This document shows, piece after piece, positions 36,993 to 50,360 of a stretch of DNA of 64,000 nucleotides (position 1 is its first letter; every line of letters begins with the position of its first letter). The stretch is from NCBI RefSeq assembly GCF_902833055.1, contig NZ_CADFEJ010000023.1, positions 1-64,000 of the forward strand, in the 5' to 3' direction. The notes beneath the pieces were generated by a model that was not told the origin of the DNA, searched no databases, and saw nothing but the letters and a program-made list of their open reading frames with translations. The translations under genes and the position numbers were made by a program. Origin of the DNA: Burkholderia territorii (GTDB lineage Bacteria > Pseudomonadota > Gammaproteobacteria > Burkholderiales > Burkholderiaceae).

Positions 36993-38525
36993 ATGTGCGG
37001 CATCGTAGGCGTTATCTCCCAATCCCCGGTCAATCAGCTGATCTATGACAGCCTGCTGCTGCTGCAGCATCGCGGTCAGGACGCAGCGGGCATCGCGACG
37101 GCGGACGGCAGCAATTTCCACATGTACAAGGCCAACGGCATGGTGCGCGACGTGTTCCGCACGCGCAACATGCGTAGCCTGCCCGGCACCTTCGGCATCG
37201 GCCAGGTCCGTTATCCGACGGCCGGCTCGGCGTCGAGCGAAGCCGAGGCGCAGCCGTTCTACGTGAACGCGCCGTTCGGGATCATCCTCGCGCACAACGG
37301 CAACCTGACGAACTGGGAACAGCTGAAGGACGAGATGTTCCGGATCGATCGCCGGCACATCAACACCAATTCCGACAGCGAAGTGCTGCTCAACGTGTTC
37401 GCGCACGAGCTGCAACTGTCGACGACGGGCCTCGAGCTCGATCCGGCCGCGGTGTTCAAGGCGGTCGCGGGCGTGCATCGCCGCCTGCAGGGTTCGTACG
37501 CGATCGTGTCGCTGATCGCCGGCTACGGCCTGCTCGCGTTCCGCGATCCGTTCGGCATCCGCCCGCTCTGCATCGGCAAGCTCGAGACCGAAAACGGCAC
37601 CGAATGGATGGTCGCGTCGGAATCGGTGGCGGTCGAAGGCATCGGCTTCGAATTCGTGCGCGACGTGCAGCCGGGCGAAGCGATCTTCATCGACAAGGCC
37701 GGCAACTTCCATAGCCAGCAGTGCGCCGAGCACCCGACGCTGAATCCGTGCATGTTCGAGTACGTGTATCTCGCGCGTCCGGATTCGTGCCTCGACGGCG
37801 TGCCCGTCTACAACGTGCGCCTGCGCATGGGCGACTACCTCGCCGAGAAGATCAAGCGCGAGCTGCCGAACGTGCCGATCGACGTCGTGATGCCGATTCC
37901 CGATTCGTCGCGTCCGGCCGCGATGCAGGTCGCCGCGAAGCTCGGCGTCGAGTATCGCGAAGGCTTCTTCAAGAACCGCTACGTCGGCCGCACCTTCATC
38001 ATGCCGGGCCAGGCCGTACGCAAGAAGTCGGTGCGCCAGAAGCTCAATGCGATGAGCATCGAGTTCAAGGACAAGCACGTGCTGATCGTCGACGACTCGA
38101 TCGTGCGCGGCACGACCTCGCACGAGATCGTGCAGATGGCGCGCGATGCGGGCGCGAAGTCGGTGATCTTCGCGTCGGCGGCGCCGCCGGTGAAGTTCCC
38201 GAACGTGTATGGCATCGACATGCCGACGCGCGGCGAGCTGGTTGCGCATGGCCGCAGCGACGAAGAAGTCGCGAAGATCATCGGCGCCGACTACCTGATC
38301 TATCAGGACGTCGACGACCTGCGCCGCGCGGTGCGCGACATCAACCCGAAGCTCGAGCGCTTCGAGGCGTCGTGCTTCGACGGCAACTACATCACCGGTG
38401 CCGTGACGCCCGAGTACCTCGATGCGATCGAGCGCGCGCGTCTCGCACCGGCGTCGCAGGCCGATCGCGACACGGCTGGCGATGCCGCCCGTTCGCAGAT
38501 GAACCTGCAGCTGTCGGTCGAGTGA
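36993..38525 (+). CDS. purF: amidophosphoribosyltransferase
   Basis: The 510-residue enzyme makes phosphoribosylamine, the first purine intermediate. Cys2 in MCGIVGVISQS is the glutaminase nucleophile exposed after Met removal. LLQHRGQDAAGIA and the PRPP-binding VLIVDDSIVRGTTSHEIV are diagnostic. GAAGGA stands before the ATG. Last gene of its group. A SAM-II riboswitch and a terminator follow. Confidence 0.97.
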   Translation: MCGIVGVISQSPVNQLIYDSLLLLQHRGQDAAGIATADGSNFHMYKANGMVRDVFRTRNMRSLPGTFGIGQVRYPTAGSASSEAEAQPFYVNAPFGIILAHNGNLTNWEQLKDEMFRIDRRHINTNSDSEVLLNVFAHELQLSTTGLELDPAAVFKAVAGVHRRLQGSYAIVSLIAGYGLLAFRDPFGIRPLCIGKLETENGTEWMVASESVAVEGIGFEFVRDVQPGEAIFIDKAGNFHSQQCAEHPTLNPCMFEYVYLARPDSCLDGVPVYNVRLRMGDYLAEKIKRELPNVPIDVVMPIPDSSRPAAMQVAAKLGVEYREGFFKNRYVGRTFIMPGQAVRKKSVRQKLNAMSIEFKDKHVLIVDDSIVRGTTSHEIVQMARDAGAKSVIFASAAPPVKFPNVYGIDMPTRGELVAHGRSDEEVAKIIGADYLIYQDVDDLRRAVRDINPKLERFEASCFDGNYITGAVTPEYLDAIERARLAPASQADRDTAGDAARSQMNLQLSVE

Positions 38526-38566
38526 CACCGGCGCACGCTTCGGATGAAGCGTGATAGGATGTGGCC

Positions 38567-38626
38567 TTGCGTCGATTTGATTCAGCTTGCGGACGCGGGG
38601 CGACTTCCCAAAACAGCTAAAGCGAA
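38567..38626 (+). promoter_or_regulatory. SAM-II riboswitch upstream of metZ
   Basis: The P1 arms GCGTC (38569-38573) and GACGC (38592-38596) enclose a loop beginning GATTTGA and ending GCTTGC. After a short spacer comes AAAACAGCTAAAGCG. This is the SAM-II layout: P1, an A/T-rich loop, then an AGCTAAA-like strand that returns to form the pseudoknot, here with GCTT (38585-38588) pairing AAGC. It lies between purF and metZ, a methionine gene, the usual SAM-II target. A terminator hairpin follows, so SAM would probably act on transcription. The call is from pattern memory, without a covariance search. Confidence 0.82.
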
Positions 38627-38671
38627 GGCCGGCGGCAGCCGGCCCGAGTCGATCGCTGTCGTACCGCACCG

Positions 38672-38710
38672 AAGCCCGCTGATGCCGACGCATAGCGGGC
38701 TTTTTGTTTT
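38672..38710 (+). terminator. Rho-independent terminator between the SAM-II element and metZ
   Basis: Perfect 9-bp stem AAGCCCGCT/AGCGGGCTT (38672-38680 and 38694-38702) followed by TTTGTTTT. It lies 73 bp before metZ, where it can serve as the expression platform of the riboswitch and as the end of purF transcripts. Confidence 0.85.
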
Positions 38711-38782
38711 GGCCTGATTTGTGGCTGGGTTCGCGCCCGATGCATGACCCGCGGCGCGACCCTCGAATACGGAAAACGGAAC

Positions 38783-39973
38783 ATGGACGACTCCCTCAAC
38801 TTCGACACGCTCGCCGTGCGCGCGGGCACGCAGCGCAGCAACTTCAACGAGCATTCGGAAGCGCTGTTCCTCACGTCGAGCTTCTGCTTCACGAGCGCGG
38901 CCGAGGCTGCCGAGCGCTTCGCGAATTCGGAAGACTATTTCACCTATTCGCGCTTCACGAACCCGACCGTCACCATGTTCCAGGATCGTCTCGCCGCGCT
39001 CGAAGGCGGCGAGGCCTGCATCGCGACGGCGTCGGGCATGGCGGCGATCATGTCGGTCGTGATGGCCGCGCTGCAGGCGGGCGATCACCTCGTCAGCTCG
39101 CGCAGCCTGTTCGGCTCGACGCTCGGGATGTTCTCGCAGATCTTCAGCAAGTTCGGCATCACGACGACCTTCGTCGATCCGACCGACCTGAACGCATGGC
39201 AGGAAGCGGTGCGGCCCGAAACGAAGATGTTCTTCCTCGAAACGCCGTCGAACCCGCTGACCGAACTCGCCGACATCGAGGCGATCGGCAAGATCGCGAA
39301 GGCCGCGAACGCGCTGTTCGTCGTCGACAACTGTTTCTGCAGCCCGGTGCTGCAGCAGCCGCTGAAGCTCGGCGCCGATGTCGTGATGCATTCGGCGACG
39401 AAGTTCCTCGACGGGCAGGGGCGTGTGCTCGGCGGCGCGCTGGTCGGCTCGAAGGAATTCATCATGGGCAAGGTGTTCCCGTTCGTGCGCAGCGCGGGCC
39501 CGACGCTGTCGGCATTCAACGCGTGGGTGCTGTTGAAGGGAATGGAGACGCTGTCGCTGCGCGTCGAGAAACAGTCGGCGAATGCGCTGGAAATCGCGCG
39601 CTGGCTCGATTCGCATCCGGCCGTCGCGCGCGTGTACTATCCGGGCCTCGAATCGCATCCGCAGCACGAACTCGCGAAGCGCCAGCAGAAGGCGGGCGGT
39701 GCGATCGTATCGTTCGAACTGAAGGGCGACACGCCGGAGCAGCAGCGCGCGAATGCGTGGCGCGTGATCGACGGCACGAAGCTGATTTCGATCACCGGCA
39801 ACCTCGGCGACACGCGCACGACGATCACGCATCCGGCGACGACGACGCATGCTCGCATCACGCCGGAAGCGCGTGCGGCGGCGGGGATCACCGAAGGGCT
39901 GATCCGCCTCGCGGTCGGCCTGGAAAACGCCGGCGACCTGCGCAACGATCTCGCGCGCGGCCTCGAGGGCTGA
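38783..39973 (+). CDS. metZ: O-succinylhomoserine sulfhydrylase
   Basis: The 396-residue Cys/Met-metabolism PLP enzyme makes homocysteine directly from an O-acylhomoserine and sulfide. The PLP lysine is Lys207 in HSATKFLDGQGRVLGG. The opening LAVRAGTQRSNFNEHSEALFLTSS-type segment (residues 9 onward) is the MetZ signature rather than MetB/MetC. The start at 38783 is preferred over one 13 codons upstream because GGAAA is well placed. Control by the upstream SAM-II riboswitch is expected. Confidence 0.93.
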   Translation: MDDSLNFDTLAVRAGTQRSNFNEHSEALFLTSSFCFTSAAEAAERFANSEDYFTYSRFTNPTVTMFQDRLAALEGGEACIATASGMAAIMSVVMAALQAGDHLVSSRSLFGSTLGMFSQIFSKFGITTTFVDPTDLNAWQEAVRPETKMFFLETPSNPLTELADIEAIGKIAKAANALFVVDNCFCSPVLQQPLKLGADVVMHSATKFLDGQGRVLGGALVGSKEFIMGKVFPFVRSAGPTLSAFNAWVLLKGMETLSLRVEKQSANALEIARWLDSHPAVARVYYPGLESHPQHELAKRQQKAGGAIVSFELKGDTPEQQRANAWRVIDGTKLISITGNLGDTRTTITHPATTTHARITPEARAAAGITEGLIRLAVGLENAGDLRNDLARGLEG

Positions 39974-40007
39974 GCGCGGCGGCATCGATTGCACGGCCGA
40001 CATGACG

Positions 40008-40042
40008 ACGGGCCGCTCGATCAGATCGAGCGGCCCGTTTTC
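40008..40042. terminator. bidirectional terminator between metZ and bceM
   Basis: A perfect 14-bp stem ACGGGCCGCTCGAT/ATCGAGCGGCCCGT (40008-40021 and 40025-40038) with a 3-base loop is followed by TTTC on the plus strand. It separates two convergent genes. Confidence 0.85.
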
Positions 40043-40072
40043 ATTTGGCCGGCGCCGTGCGCGTCGACGGAA

Positions 40073-43640
<3,568 letters not shown>

Positions 43641-45857
43641 TTGCGACGTCTGATTCTGGTTGGCATGACGGTATGCGCGGTGCTGTCCGCGAGCGCCGCC
43701 CCGGCTGAAACCGTGTTGCCCGCGACCACATCGTGGATCGGCAACACGTTCGGCTATGGCGACGGCAGCTGGACGCAGATCGATATTCGCGCGATCGCGG
43801 TGACGCCCGACGGCAAGGTGTACACGAATGCGCCGTGGGACGAGAGCGGCGCCGAGGCGAGCGTCTACCAGGACGGAAAGATGCTCGGCTTCGCGGGCGG
43901 CACGCACGGCTGGGGCAACCTCGGCGGCAACGCCGTGGCGGTGAACAGCAAGTATGTGTACGTCGCGATCGGCGTCGGCAACGAGCGCGGCCATCTGCAG
44001 TCGCCGGGCATCTGGCCGGACAAGGGCAAGCAGTGGTTCGGCATTTCGCGCCGCACGATCGGCGACATGAAGCAGCCGGCGCCGTTCCGCGCGGCGCCGC
44101 AGGTCGCGCCCGGCGGGCGCGCCGATGCCGGGCGCGCGCGAATGGCGGCCAGCTTCATGATGGTCAACGAGGTGCCGGCTCCGGCCCGCTCGGAAGTGGG
44201 CGACGCGAAAGCGGAAGTCGGCGGCCTCGCGGCCGACGACAAGACGCTGTTCGCGACGAATCCGTCGCATGACGCGGTCGACGTCTATGACGCCGAGACG
44301 ATGCAGAAGAAGGCCACGTGGAGCGCGCACGAGCCAGGCCGCATCGCGCTGGCCGGCGACGGCACGCTGTGGCTGCTCACCGATACGATCGGCGGGCCCG
44401 CGCATCTCGTGCACGTGCGCCCGGACGGCCGCAAGCTCGACGACGCGCCCGCGCTGCCCGACGGCACCGACGCAGTGGACGTGGCGGTCGACGCGAAAGG
44501 GCGCGTGCTGGTGGCGGACAACGGGCCTCGGCAACAGGTGCTGATCTTCTCGAAAGGCGGCAAGGGTTATGCGCCGTCGGGCACGCTCGGCGAGCGCGGC
44601 GGCATCTTCGCTGGCCCGGTGCCGGGCCGCCCGGGGCCGCAGCGCTTCAACGGGCTGACCGGCGTGGGCGTCGATCGCGCGGGCAACGTCTATGTGTCGA
44701 TGAACGGCATCGGGCCGCGTCACGACACGATCGGCGCGGGGCTCGGCGCGGTGCTCGAGAGCTATGCGCCGGACGGCAAGCTGCGCTGGCAGGTGCAGGG
44801 GCTGCTGTTCGTCGACGGCGCGTGGCTCGATCCGGCGCGGCCGAACAGCGTGTACACGGGCAACAAGCGCTTCGAGCTCGATCTGTCGAAACCGCCCGGC
44901 CAGGACTGGAAATATGTCGGCTTCCTGTCGAACCGCTTCAAGTATCCGGACGATCCCGTGTTCCACACGGACCAGTATCCCGGCATGCCGTTCGCGCGGC
45001 GCATCGACGGCCGCACGTTCCTGTACCTGACCGACATGTACGCCGACCACCTGAAGATCTATCGCTTCGACGCGAAGCGCGACGGCGAGGTCGCGATTCC
45101 GTCGGGCCTGATCGCGGGCCGCGCGCGGCCGGTCGACAAGGTGCCGAACAAGCCGCCCGGCGGCGACTGGATCTGGCGCGACACGAACGGCAACGGCCGG
45201 CTCGACGAGGACGAATTCACGACCAACACGACGAGCAAGGCAAAGGCGGGCGGCTGGGGCTGGTGGGTCGACACGAAGGGCGACATCTGGCGCACGAGCG
45301 ACGTGCGCGGCATTCACCGCTTCGCTTACGGCGGCATCGACAAGGCCGGCAACCCGATCTACTCGTACGACAAGGTCACGACCTATCCGATGCCGCAGCC
45401 GTTCACGCAGCTGCGTCGCGCGATCTACGAGCCGCAGACGGACACGCTTTACGTGACGGGCTACACGGCCGACGCGCCGCCGCAGCCGGGCATCAACAAG
45501 GAAGTCGGCCGCGTGCTGGTGCGCTTCGACAAATGGTCGACCGGCTCGCCGGTGGTGCGCTACACGGTCGCGTTGCCCTGGCAGCTCGACGCGAAGCCGA
45601 TCCTCGACCTGATCGGCATCACGGTCGAGGGCCGCTACATCTTCACGGTGGAGCCGGTCGGCAAGATCCACGTGTACGACAAGGAAACCGGCAAGGAAGT
45701 CGGCGTGATGAGCCCGGGCGCGGAGGTCGGCAAGGCGTCGGGCTGGGTCGACGTGCCGTTCGGCATCAGCGCGTTCCGGCGCGAGAACGGCGAATACCTG
45801 GTGTTCGTCGAGGAAGACGCACGCGGCAAGGTGCTGATGTATCGCTGGAAACCGTGA
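43641..45857 (+). CDS. bceP: secreted NHL/beta-propeller-like protein with EF-hand loop
   Basis: The product has 738 residues from TTG 43641, chosen because GGAGAG lies just upstream and the frame then opens with a clean signal peptide (MRRLILVGMTV ... ASAAPAE). A GTG 15 codons earlier is possible. The body shows repeated propeller-like blades (IRAIAVTPDGKVYTNA, VDVAVDAKGRVLVADNG, VGVDRAGNVYVSMNG). A canonical EF-hand calcium loop lies at residues 514-525. It starts the rightward bceP-Q-R unit. An extracytoplasmic role with the polysaccharide is likely, but the activity is unknown. Confidence 0.85.
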   Translation: MRRLILVGMTVCAVLSASAAPAETVLPATTSWIGNTFGYGDGSWTQIDIRAIAVTPDGKVYTNAPWDESGAEASVYQDGKMLGFAGGTHGWGNLGGNAVAVNSKYVYVAIGVGNERGHLQSPGIWPDKGKQWFGISRRTIGDMKQPAPFRAAPQVAPGGRADAGRARMAASFMMVNEVPAPARSEVGDAKAEVGGLAADDKTLFATNPSHDAVDVYDAETMQKKATWSAHEPGRIALAGDGTLWLLTDTIGGPAHLVHVRPDGRKLDDAPALPDGTDAVDVAVDAKGRVLVADNGPRQQVLIFSKGGKGYAPSGTLGERGGIFAGPVPGRPGPQRFNGLTGVGVDRAGNVYVSMNGIGPRHDTIGAGLGAVLESYAPDGKLRWQVQGLLFVDGAWLDPARPNSVYTGNKRFELDLSKPPGQDWKYVGFLSNRFKYPDDPVFHTDQYPGMPFARRIDGRTFLYLTDMYADHLKIYRFDAKRDGEVAIPSGLIAGRARPVDKVPNKPPGGDWIWRDTNGNGRLDEDEFTTNTTSKAKAGGWGWWVDTKGDIWRTSDVRGIHRFAYGGIDKAGNPIYSYDKVTTYPMPQPFTQLRRAIYEPQTDTLYVTGYTADAPPQPGINKEVGRVLVRFDKWSTGSPVVRYTVALPWQLDAKPILDLIGITVEGRYIFTVEPVGKIHVYDKETGKEVGVMSPGAEVGKASGWVDVPFGISAFRRENGEYLVFVEEDARGKVLMYRWKP
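45180..45215 (+). other. EF-hand calcium-binding loop coding segment in bceP
   Basis: The 12 residues DTNGNGRLDEDE carry ligands at positions 1, 3, 5, 9 and 12, Gly at 6 and Leu at 8, the full EF-hand consensus. Confidence 0.75.
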
Positions 45858-46052
45858 CGGGTGGCACGTCGCCGGCGCCGCAGGCCCGTTTCAGCCAGGG
45901 ACGTGCCGTTCCGGAGGCCAGCCCGGCGAACGTTTTTTAATCAAGGGAACGTGCGTTGCCCGCCGTATTGCGGCATCGGTCGTCGCTTCCCCGGCGCGGC
46001 ATCACGACCGGCAACGCACGTTCGCAAGCCCGTCATCGGCGGGAACAGGCCC

Positions 46053-47531
46053 ATGGGCACAAGCATGGACAAAGGCATACTCAAGAACGTTTCGATCAAC
46101 TTCATCGGCCTGATCCTGCCGACCTTCGTGTCGCTGGTGACGGTGCCCGCGTACATTCACGCGCTGGGCGTCGAACGCTACGGCGTCGTCAGCCTCGTAT
46201 GGACGCTGATCGGCTATTTCGGGATTCTCGATCTCGGGATGAGCATGGCCGCGCAAAACCACATCTCGAAGGCGCTCGCGAGCGGCAACGCGGACGAGAG
46301 CGCGCGCGTCTTCTGGAGCGCGTTCTGGCTGAACCTCGGCACGGGCATCGTTGGCGGGCTGCTGATCTATTTCGGTGCGTTCGTCTACACCGCGTATTTC
46401 ACGAAGGTGTCGGCGGCGATGCAGCACGAGGTGTATCTCGCATTGCCGTGGCTCGCGCTCGCGATTCCGCTCGCGAACGTGTCGTGGGTGTTCGCCGGCG
46501 CGATCAACGGCGCCGAACGGTTCGGCGTGTTCAACACGAACCAGACGATCGGCACGTTCCTGTTCCAGTTGCTGCCGCTCGGCGCCGCATGGTGGATCGC
46601 GCCGAACCTGCAGACGGTGCTGGCCGCGGCCGTCGTCGCGCGGCTGATCGCGGCGGTGATGCTCGGTCACGCGAGCATCAGGGTGCTCGCCATCCGGCGC
46701 ATCGATCCGCCGCAGTGGGGCACCGCGAAAGGGCTGTTCAATTTCGGCGGCTGGATGCTGATCGCGAGCACGACCAGCATGATCGCCGACACGCTCGATC
46801 GCGTGATGCTCGGCGCGGGCATGGGCGCGAAGTTCGTCACCTATTACACGGTTCCGCAGAACCTCGTCACGCGGCTGAACATGCTGCCGAACGCGCTGGT
46901 GCGCACGCTGTTTCCGCGGCTGTCGGCGGTTGGCCGCGAGCATGCCGATACGCTCGCGCGCCAGTCGCTCGAATTCCTGAACGGCGTGTTCACGCCGGTC
47001 GGCATCATCGCGATCTTCGCGCTCGCGCCGTTCCTCACGCTGTGGGTCGGCGCCGATCTCGCCGCGCATTCGGCGCCGGTCGGGCGCGTGCTGGTGATCA
47101 GCGTATGGCTCGTCGGGCAGGCGAGCGTCACACGGATCCTGATCCAGTCGCAGGTCAATCCGGCCCGGGCGGCGTTCGCCGGGCTCGTCGAGATGCCGTT
47201 CTTCGTCGGTGGCCTGTGGCTCGGCATCCATCACTTCGGGCTGATCGGCGCGGCGGTGGTCGTCGCGGCCCGCGCGCTGGTCGATTACGGCGTGCTGCTT
47301 TACCTGTCGGCGATCCGGATGCGCGCGATCGTGCTCGACATGCTCGCGCATCTCGCCTTCCTGCTCGCGAGCCTGTTTCTCGCGCAAGCGTGGCCGGGGC
47401 TCGGCGAGTCGATCGGCCTCTGCGCGGTCGTGCTGGTGCTGAATCTTGCGTGGTCGCTCACGATGACGCCGGCCCTGCGCGCACTCGCGCGCGACCTGTT
47501 CGTCCGTCTCAATGCGAGGAAAACCGTATGA
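46053..47531 (+). CDS. bceQ: polysaccharide flippase (Wzx / MATE-like)
   Basis: The 492-residue membrane protein has about twelve spans and the Wzx-type opening NVSINFIGLILPTFVSLVTVPAYIHALG-like segment. GVVSLVWTLIGYFGILDLGMS and VMLGAGMGAKFVTYYTVPQN are typical. It would move lipid-linked repeat units across the inner membrane. Start at 46053 (MGTSMDKGILKN); Met 46065 is an alternative. Its stop overlaps the bceR ATG (ATGA). Confidence 0.9.
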   Translation: MGTSMDKGILKNVSINFIGLILPTFVSLVTVPAYIHALGVERYGVVSLVWTLIGYFGILDLGMSMAAQNHISKALASGNADESARVFWSAFWLNLGTGIVGGLLIYFGAFVYTAYFTKVSAAMQHEVYLALPWLALAIPLANVSWVFAGAINGAERFGVFNTNQTIGTFLFQLLPLGAAWWIAPNLQTVLAAAVVARLIAAVMLGHASIRVLAIRRIDPPQWGTAKGLFNFGGWMLIASTTSMIADTLDRVMLGAGMGAKFVTYYTVPQNLVTRLNMLPNALVRTLFPRLSAVGREHADTLARQSLEFLNGVFTPVGIIAIFALAPFLTLWVGADLAAHSAPVGRVLVISVWLVGQASVTRILIQSQVNPARAAFAGLVEMPFFVGGLWLGIHHFGLIGAAVVVAARALVDYGVLLYLSAIRMRAIVLDMLAHLAFLLASLFLAQAWPGLGESIGLCAVVLVLNLAWSLTMTPALRALARDLFVRLNARKTV

Positions 47532-49993
47532 ATCGCGATCTGGCGGAACACGCCATCCTGAATCTCGCCACGGCCGGTGCCGCCGCGGCCGAAGCCGGCG
47601 ACACCGCCGCGCTGCGCCGGACCGAACCGCGCGCGCACGCGGGCGCACGCGATGCATCGCGTCCGCTGCGCGTGGCGATCGTCCACGACTGGCTCGTCAC
47701 GTACGCCGGCGCCGAGCGCGTGCTCGAACAGATCGTCGCGTGCTTTCCCGATGCGGACCTGTTCAGCCTCGTCGATTTCCTCGACGATCGCACGTTCGTG
47801 CGCGGCAAGCCGGTGACGACCTCGTTCATCCAGAAGCTGCCGTTTGCGCGCACCAAGTACCGCAGCTACCTGCCGTTGATGCCGCTCGCGATCGAGCAGC
47901 TCGACGTGTCCGACTACGATCTGGTGATCTCCAGCAGCCACGCGGTCGCGAAGGGCGTGCTGACCGGGCCGGACCAGATGCACATCAGCTACGTGCATTC
48001 GCCGATCCGCTACGCGTGGGACCTCCAGCATCAGTATCTGGAACAGTCGAACCTCACGCACGGGCCGAAGTCGCTGCTCGCGCGGATGATCCTGCATTAC
48101 ATCCGCAACTGGGACACGCGCACCGCGAATGCGGTGGACGGCTTCGTCGCGAATTCGGCGTTCATCGCGCGACGCATCCGCAAGGTGTATCACCGCGACG
48201 CGGCGGTGATTTTCCCGCCAGTCGACGTCGACGGCTTTTCGCTGAACGAAGCGAAGGACGATTTCTACCTGACCGCGTCGCGGATGGTGCCGTACAAGAA
48301 GATCGACCTGATCGTCGAAGCGTTCTCGCGCACGCCGGAGCGCAAGCTCGTCGTGATCGGCGACGGCCCGGAGATGCAGAAGATCCGCGCGAAGGCCGGC
48401 CCGAACGTCGAGATCATGGGCTATCAGCCGTTCGCGGTGCTGCACGACCGGATGCGGCGTGCGAAGGCGTTCGTGTTCGCGGCCGAGGAGGATTTCGGCA
48501 TCTCGGTGGTCGAGGCGCAGGCATGCGGCACGCCCGTGATCGCATACGGCAAGGGCGGTGCGCTCGAGACGGTGCTCGAACCGCGCGCACACGCGAATCC
48601 GACCGGGCTGTTCTTCGACGAACAGACGCCGCACGCGATCGTCGCGGCGGTCGACGATTTCGAACGCGCGCCGCAGCGCTTCACGCCGCAGGCGTGCCGC
48701 GCGAACGCGGAGCGCTTTTCCGCAGAAACGTTCCGGCGGCGCTTTCTCGACTACGTGGAGGCCGCGCTGCCCGGCGCGACCGCGCAGCGCGGCACGGCCG
48801 TCGCACCGATGCCGCCCGCGCGCGGCCCGGCGACGCTCGTGCTCGACCAGAGCGGCGTGCTCGGCGGCGCGGAGCTGTCGTTGCTGGAAATCATGAAGCA
48901 CATGCGCGCGAACGCCGACGTGGTGCTGTTCGACGACGGGCCCTTCCGCGCGGCGCTCGATGAGATCGGCGCGCGCGTCGACGTGCTCGACCAGGGCGCG
49001 CTCGCCGGCGTACGCAAGCAGGGCGGCGTGTCGGCCGGTGCGTTGAAGCAGCTGTTCTCGCTCGTGCGCGACGTTGCACGGCGCGCACGCCGCGCCGAGG
49101 TGATCTACGCGAACACGCAGCGCGCGATGGTCGTCGCGGCGCTGGCCGGGCGGCTCGCGCGCAAGCCGGTGGTCTGGCACCTGCGCGACATCGTCAGCGG
49201 CGACCATTTCGGCAGCAAGCAGCTGATGGCGATCAAGTACTGCGCACGGTTCGGCGTCACGCGCGTGATCGCAAACTCCGACGCGTCCGCGCAGGCATTC
49301 CGTGCGTTGACGGGCTTCACGCCGCAGCACGTCGACGTCGTGTTCAACGGCATTTCGGCCGAACCGTTCGATGCGCTGGACACGGCCAGCCAGGCCGCGC
49401 TGCGCGCGCGCTTCGGGTTACCCGAGCACGCGTGGCTCGTCGGCTCGTTCAGTCGCCTCGCGCACTGGAAGGGGCAGCATCTGCTGCTGGAGGCCGCGGC
49501 TCGCCATCCCGACATGCACGTCGTGCTGGTCGGCGCGCCGCTGTTCGGCGAGGACGAATACGCGGCGCAGCTGCACGAGATCGTCGCGCGTCATGGAATG
49601 AACGACCGCGTGCACTTTCTGGGATTCCAGCGCGACGTGGCCGCGTGCATGAAGGCGGTCGACGTGGTTGCGCACACGTCGATCACGCCGGAGCCGTTCG
49701 GGCGCGTGATCGTCGAAGGCATGCTTGCGCGGCGGCCGGTGGTCGCCGCCCGCGCGGGCGGGGTCGTCGAGATCATCGAGGACGGCGAAAACGGGCTGCT
49801 GTGCGAGCCGGGCAACGCAGCCGCGCTGGCCGACGCACTGGCCACGCTGCAGCGCGACGCCGCGCTGCGCGAACGGCTCGTCGCGAGCGGGCGGGCGACC
49901 GCGGTGCGCCGGTTCGGCACCGAGACTTATGTGGAGCGGGTCGAGAAGATCCTCGCGGATACGGCGAAGGCCGCGAAGGCGAAGAAGCGGTAG
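47528..49993 (+). CDS. bceR: two-domain GT4 glycosyltransferase
   Basis: The 821-residue protein contains two complete GT4 modules. The first (about residues 45-415) begins RVAIVHDWLVTYAGAERVLE and contains EEDFGISVVEAQACGTPVIA. The second (about 435-810) begins LVLDQSGVLGGAELSLLEIM and contains PEPFGRVIVEGMLARRPVV. Each has its own E-x7-E type donor motif, so two successive sugar additions by one polypeptide are likely during repeat-unit assembly. It ends with a Lys/Ala-rich tail. ATGA coupling to the flippase. A hairpin terminator follows. Confidence 0.92.
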   Translation: MNRDLAEHAILNLATAGAAAAEAGDTAALRRTEPRAHAGARDASRPLRVAIVHDWLVTYAGAERVLEQIVACFPDADLFSLVDFLDDRTFVRGKPVTTSFIQKLPFARTKYRSYLPLMPLAIEQLDVSDYDLVISSSHAVAKGVLTGPDQMHISYVHSPIRYAWDLQHQYLEQSNLTHGPKSLLARMILHYIRNWDTRTANAVDGFVANSAFIARRIRKVYHRDAAVIFPPVDVDGFSLNEAKDDFYLTASRMVPYKKIDLIVEAFSRTPERKLVVIGDGPEMQKIRAKAGPNVEIMGYQPFAVLHDRMRRAKAFVFAAEEDFGISVVEAQACGTPVIAYGKGGALETVLEPRAHANPTGLFFDEQTPHAIVAAVDDFERAPQRFTPQACRANAERFSAETFRRRFLDYVEAALPGATAQRGTAVAPMPPARGPATLVLDQSGVLGGAELSLLEIMKHMRANADVVLFDDGPFRAALDEIGARVDVLDQGALAGVRKQGGVSAGALKQLFSLVRDVARRARRAEVIYANTQRAMVVAALAGRLARKPVVWHLRDIVSGDHFGSKQLMAIKYCARFGVTRVIANSDASAQAFRALTGFTPQHVDVVFNGISAEPFDALDTASQAALRARFGLPEHAWLVGSFSRLAHWKGQHLLLEAAARHPDMHVVLVGAPLFGEDEYAAQLHEIVARHGMNDRVHFLGFQRDVAACMKAVDVVAHTSITPEPFGRVIVEGMLARRPVVAARAGGVVEIIEDGENGLLCEPGNAAALADALATLQRDAALRERLVASGRATAVRRFGTETYVERVEKILADTAKAAKAKKR

Positions 49994-50044
49994 AGGCGGC
50001 AGATGCGGTGCGTCGGCGCGATGCGACGCCATGCGCCGGGAAGC

Positions 50045-50086
50045 GAACCCTCATGCGGCGACATGCTGCATGAGGGTTCTGCGTTT
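50045..50086 (+). terminator. hairpin terminator after bceR
   Basis: A perfect 12-bp stem GAACCCTCATGC/GCATGAGGGTTC (50045-50056 and 50068-50079), loop of 11 bases, followed by TGCGTTT. The T run is weak. It lies 52 bp after the bceR stop. Confidence 0.65.
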
Positions 50087-50360
50087 GGGCGGGCGGGAGC
50101 ATGGCGGCCGTCAGGCGCGGAGCGGCGGAGGTGAGCTGCTGCCGATGCATTGGCGCATGGGCCTGCCGGGCAGCATTGCCATTTGGCCCGGAAACACTTC
50201 ACGGAATCCCGTGAGCGGCGCCGTGAGGTCGTACCGTGCAGCCGGCAGGCGGCGGGGCGATTCGACGATCGGGCAGCCGCCCGGACGGCGTGCGAACTGC
50301 GATTCGCCAAACCCGCCTTCCCGACGCGCAAACGCATCCCGCACACGCATGGCGCCCATG

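Noticed and set aside
45956-47527. Long N-terminal extension of bceR back through bceQ
   Set aside because: The extension is the +1 shadow of the flippase gene. The family start and ATGA coupling point to 47528.
50111-50359. Possible 82-residue minus-strand gene downstream of bceS
   Set aside because: No ribosome binding site, no recognisable motif, and the bceS terminator occupies its 5' side.
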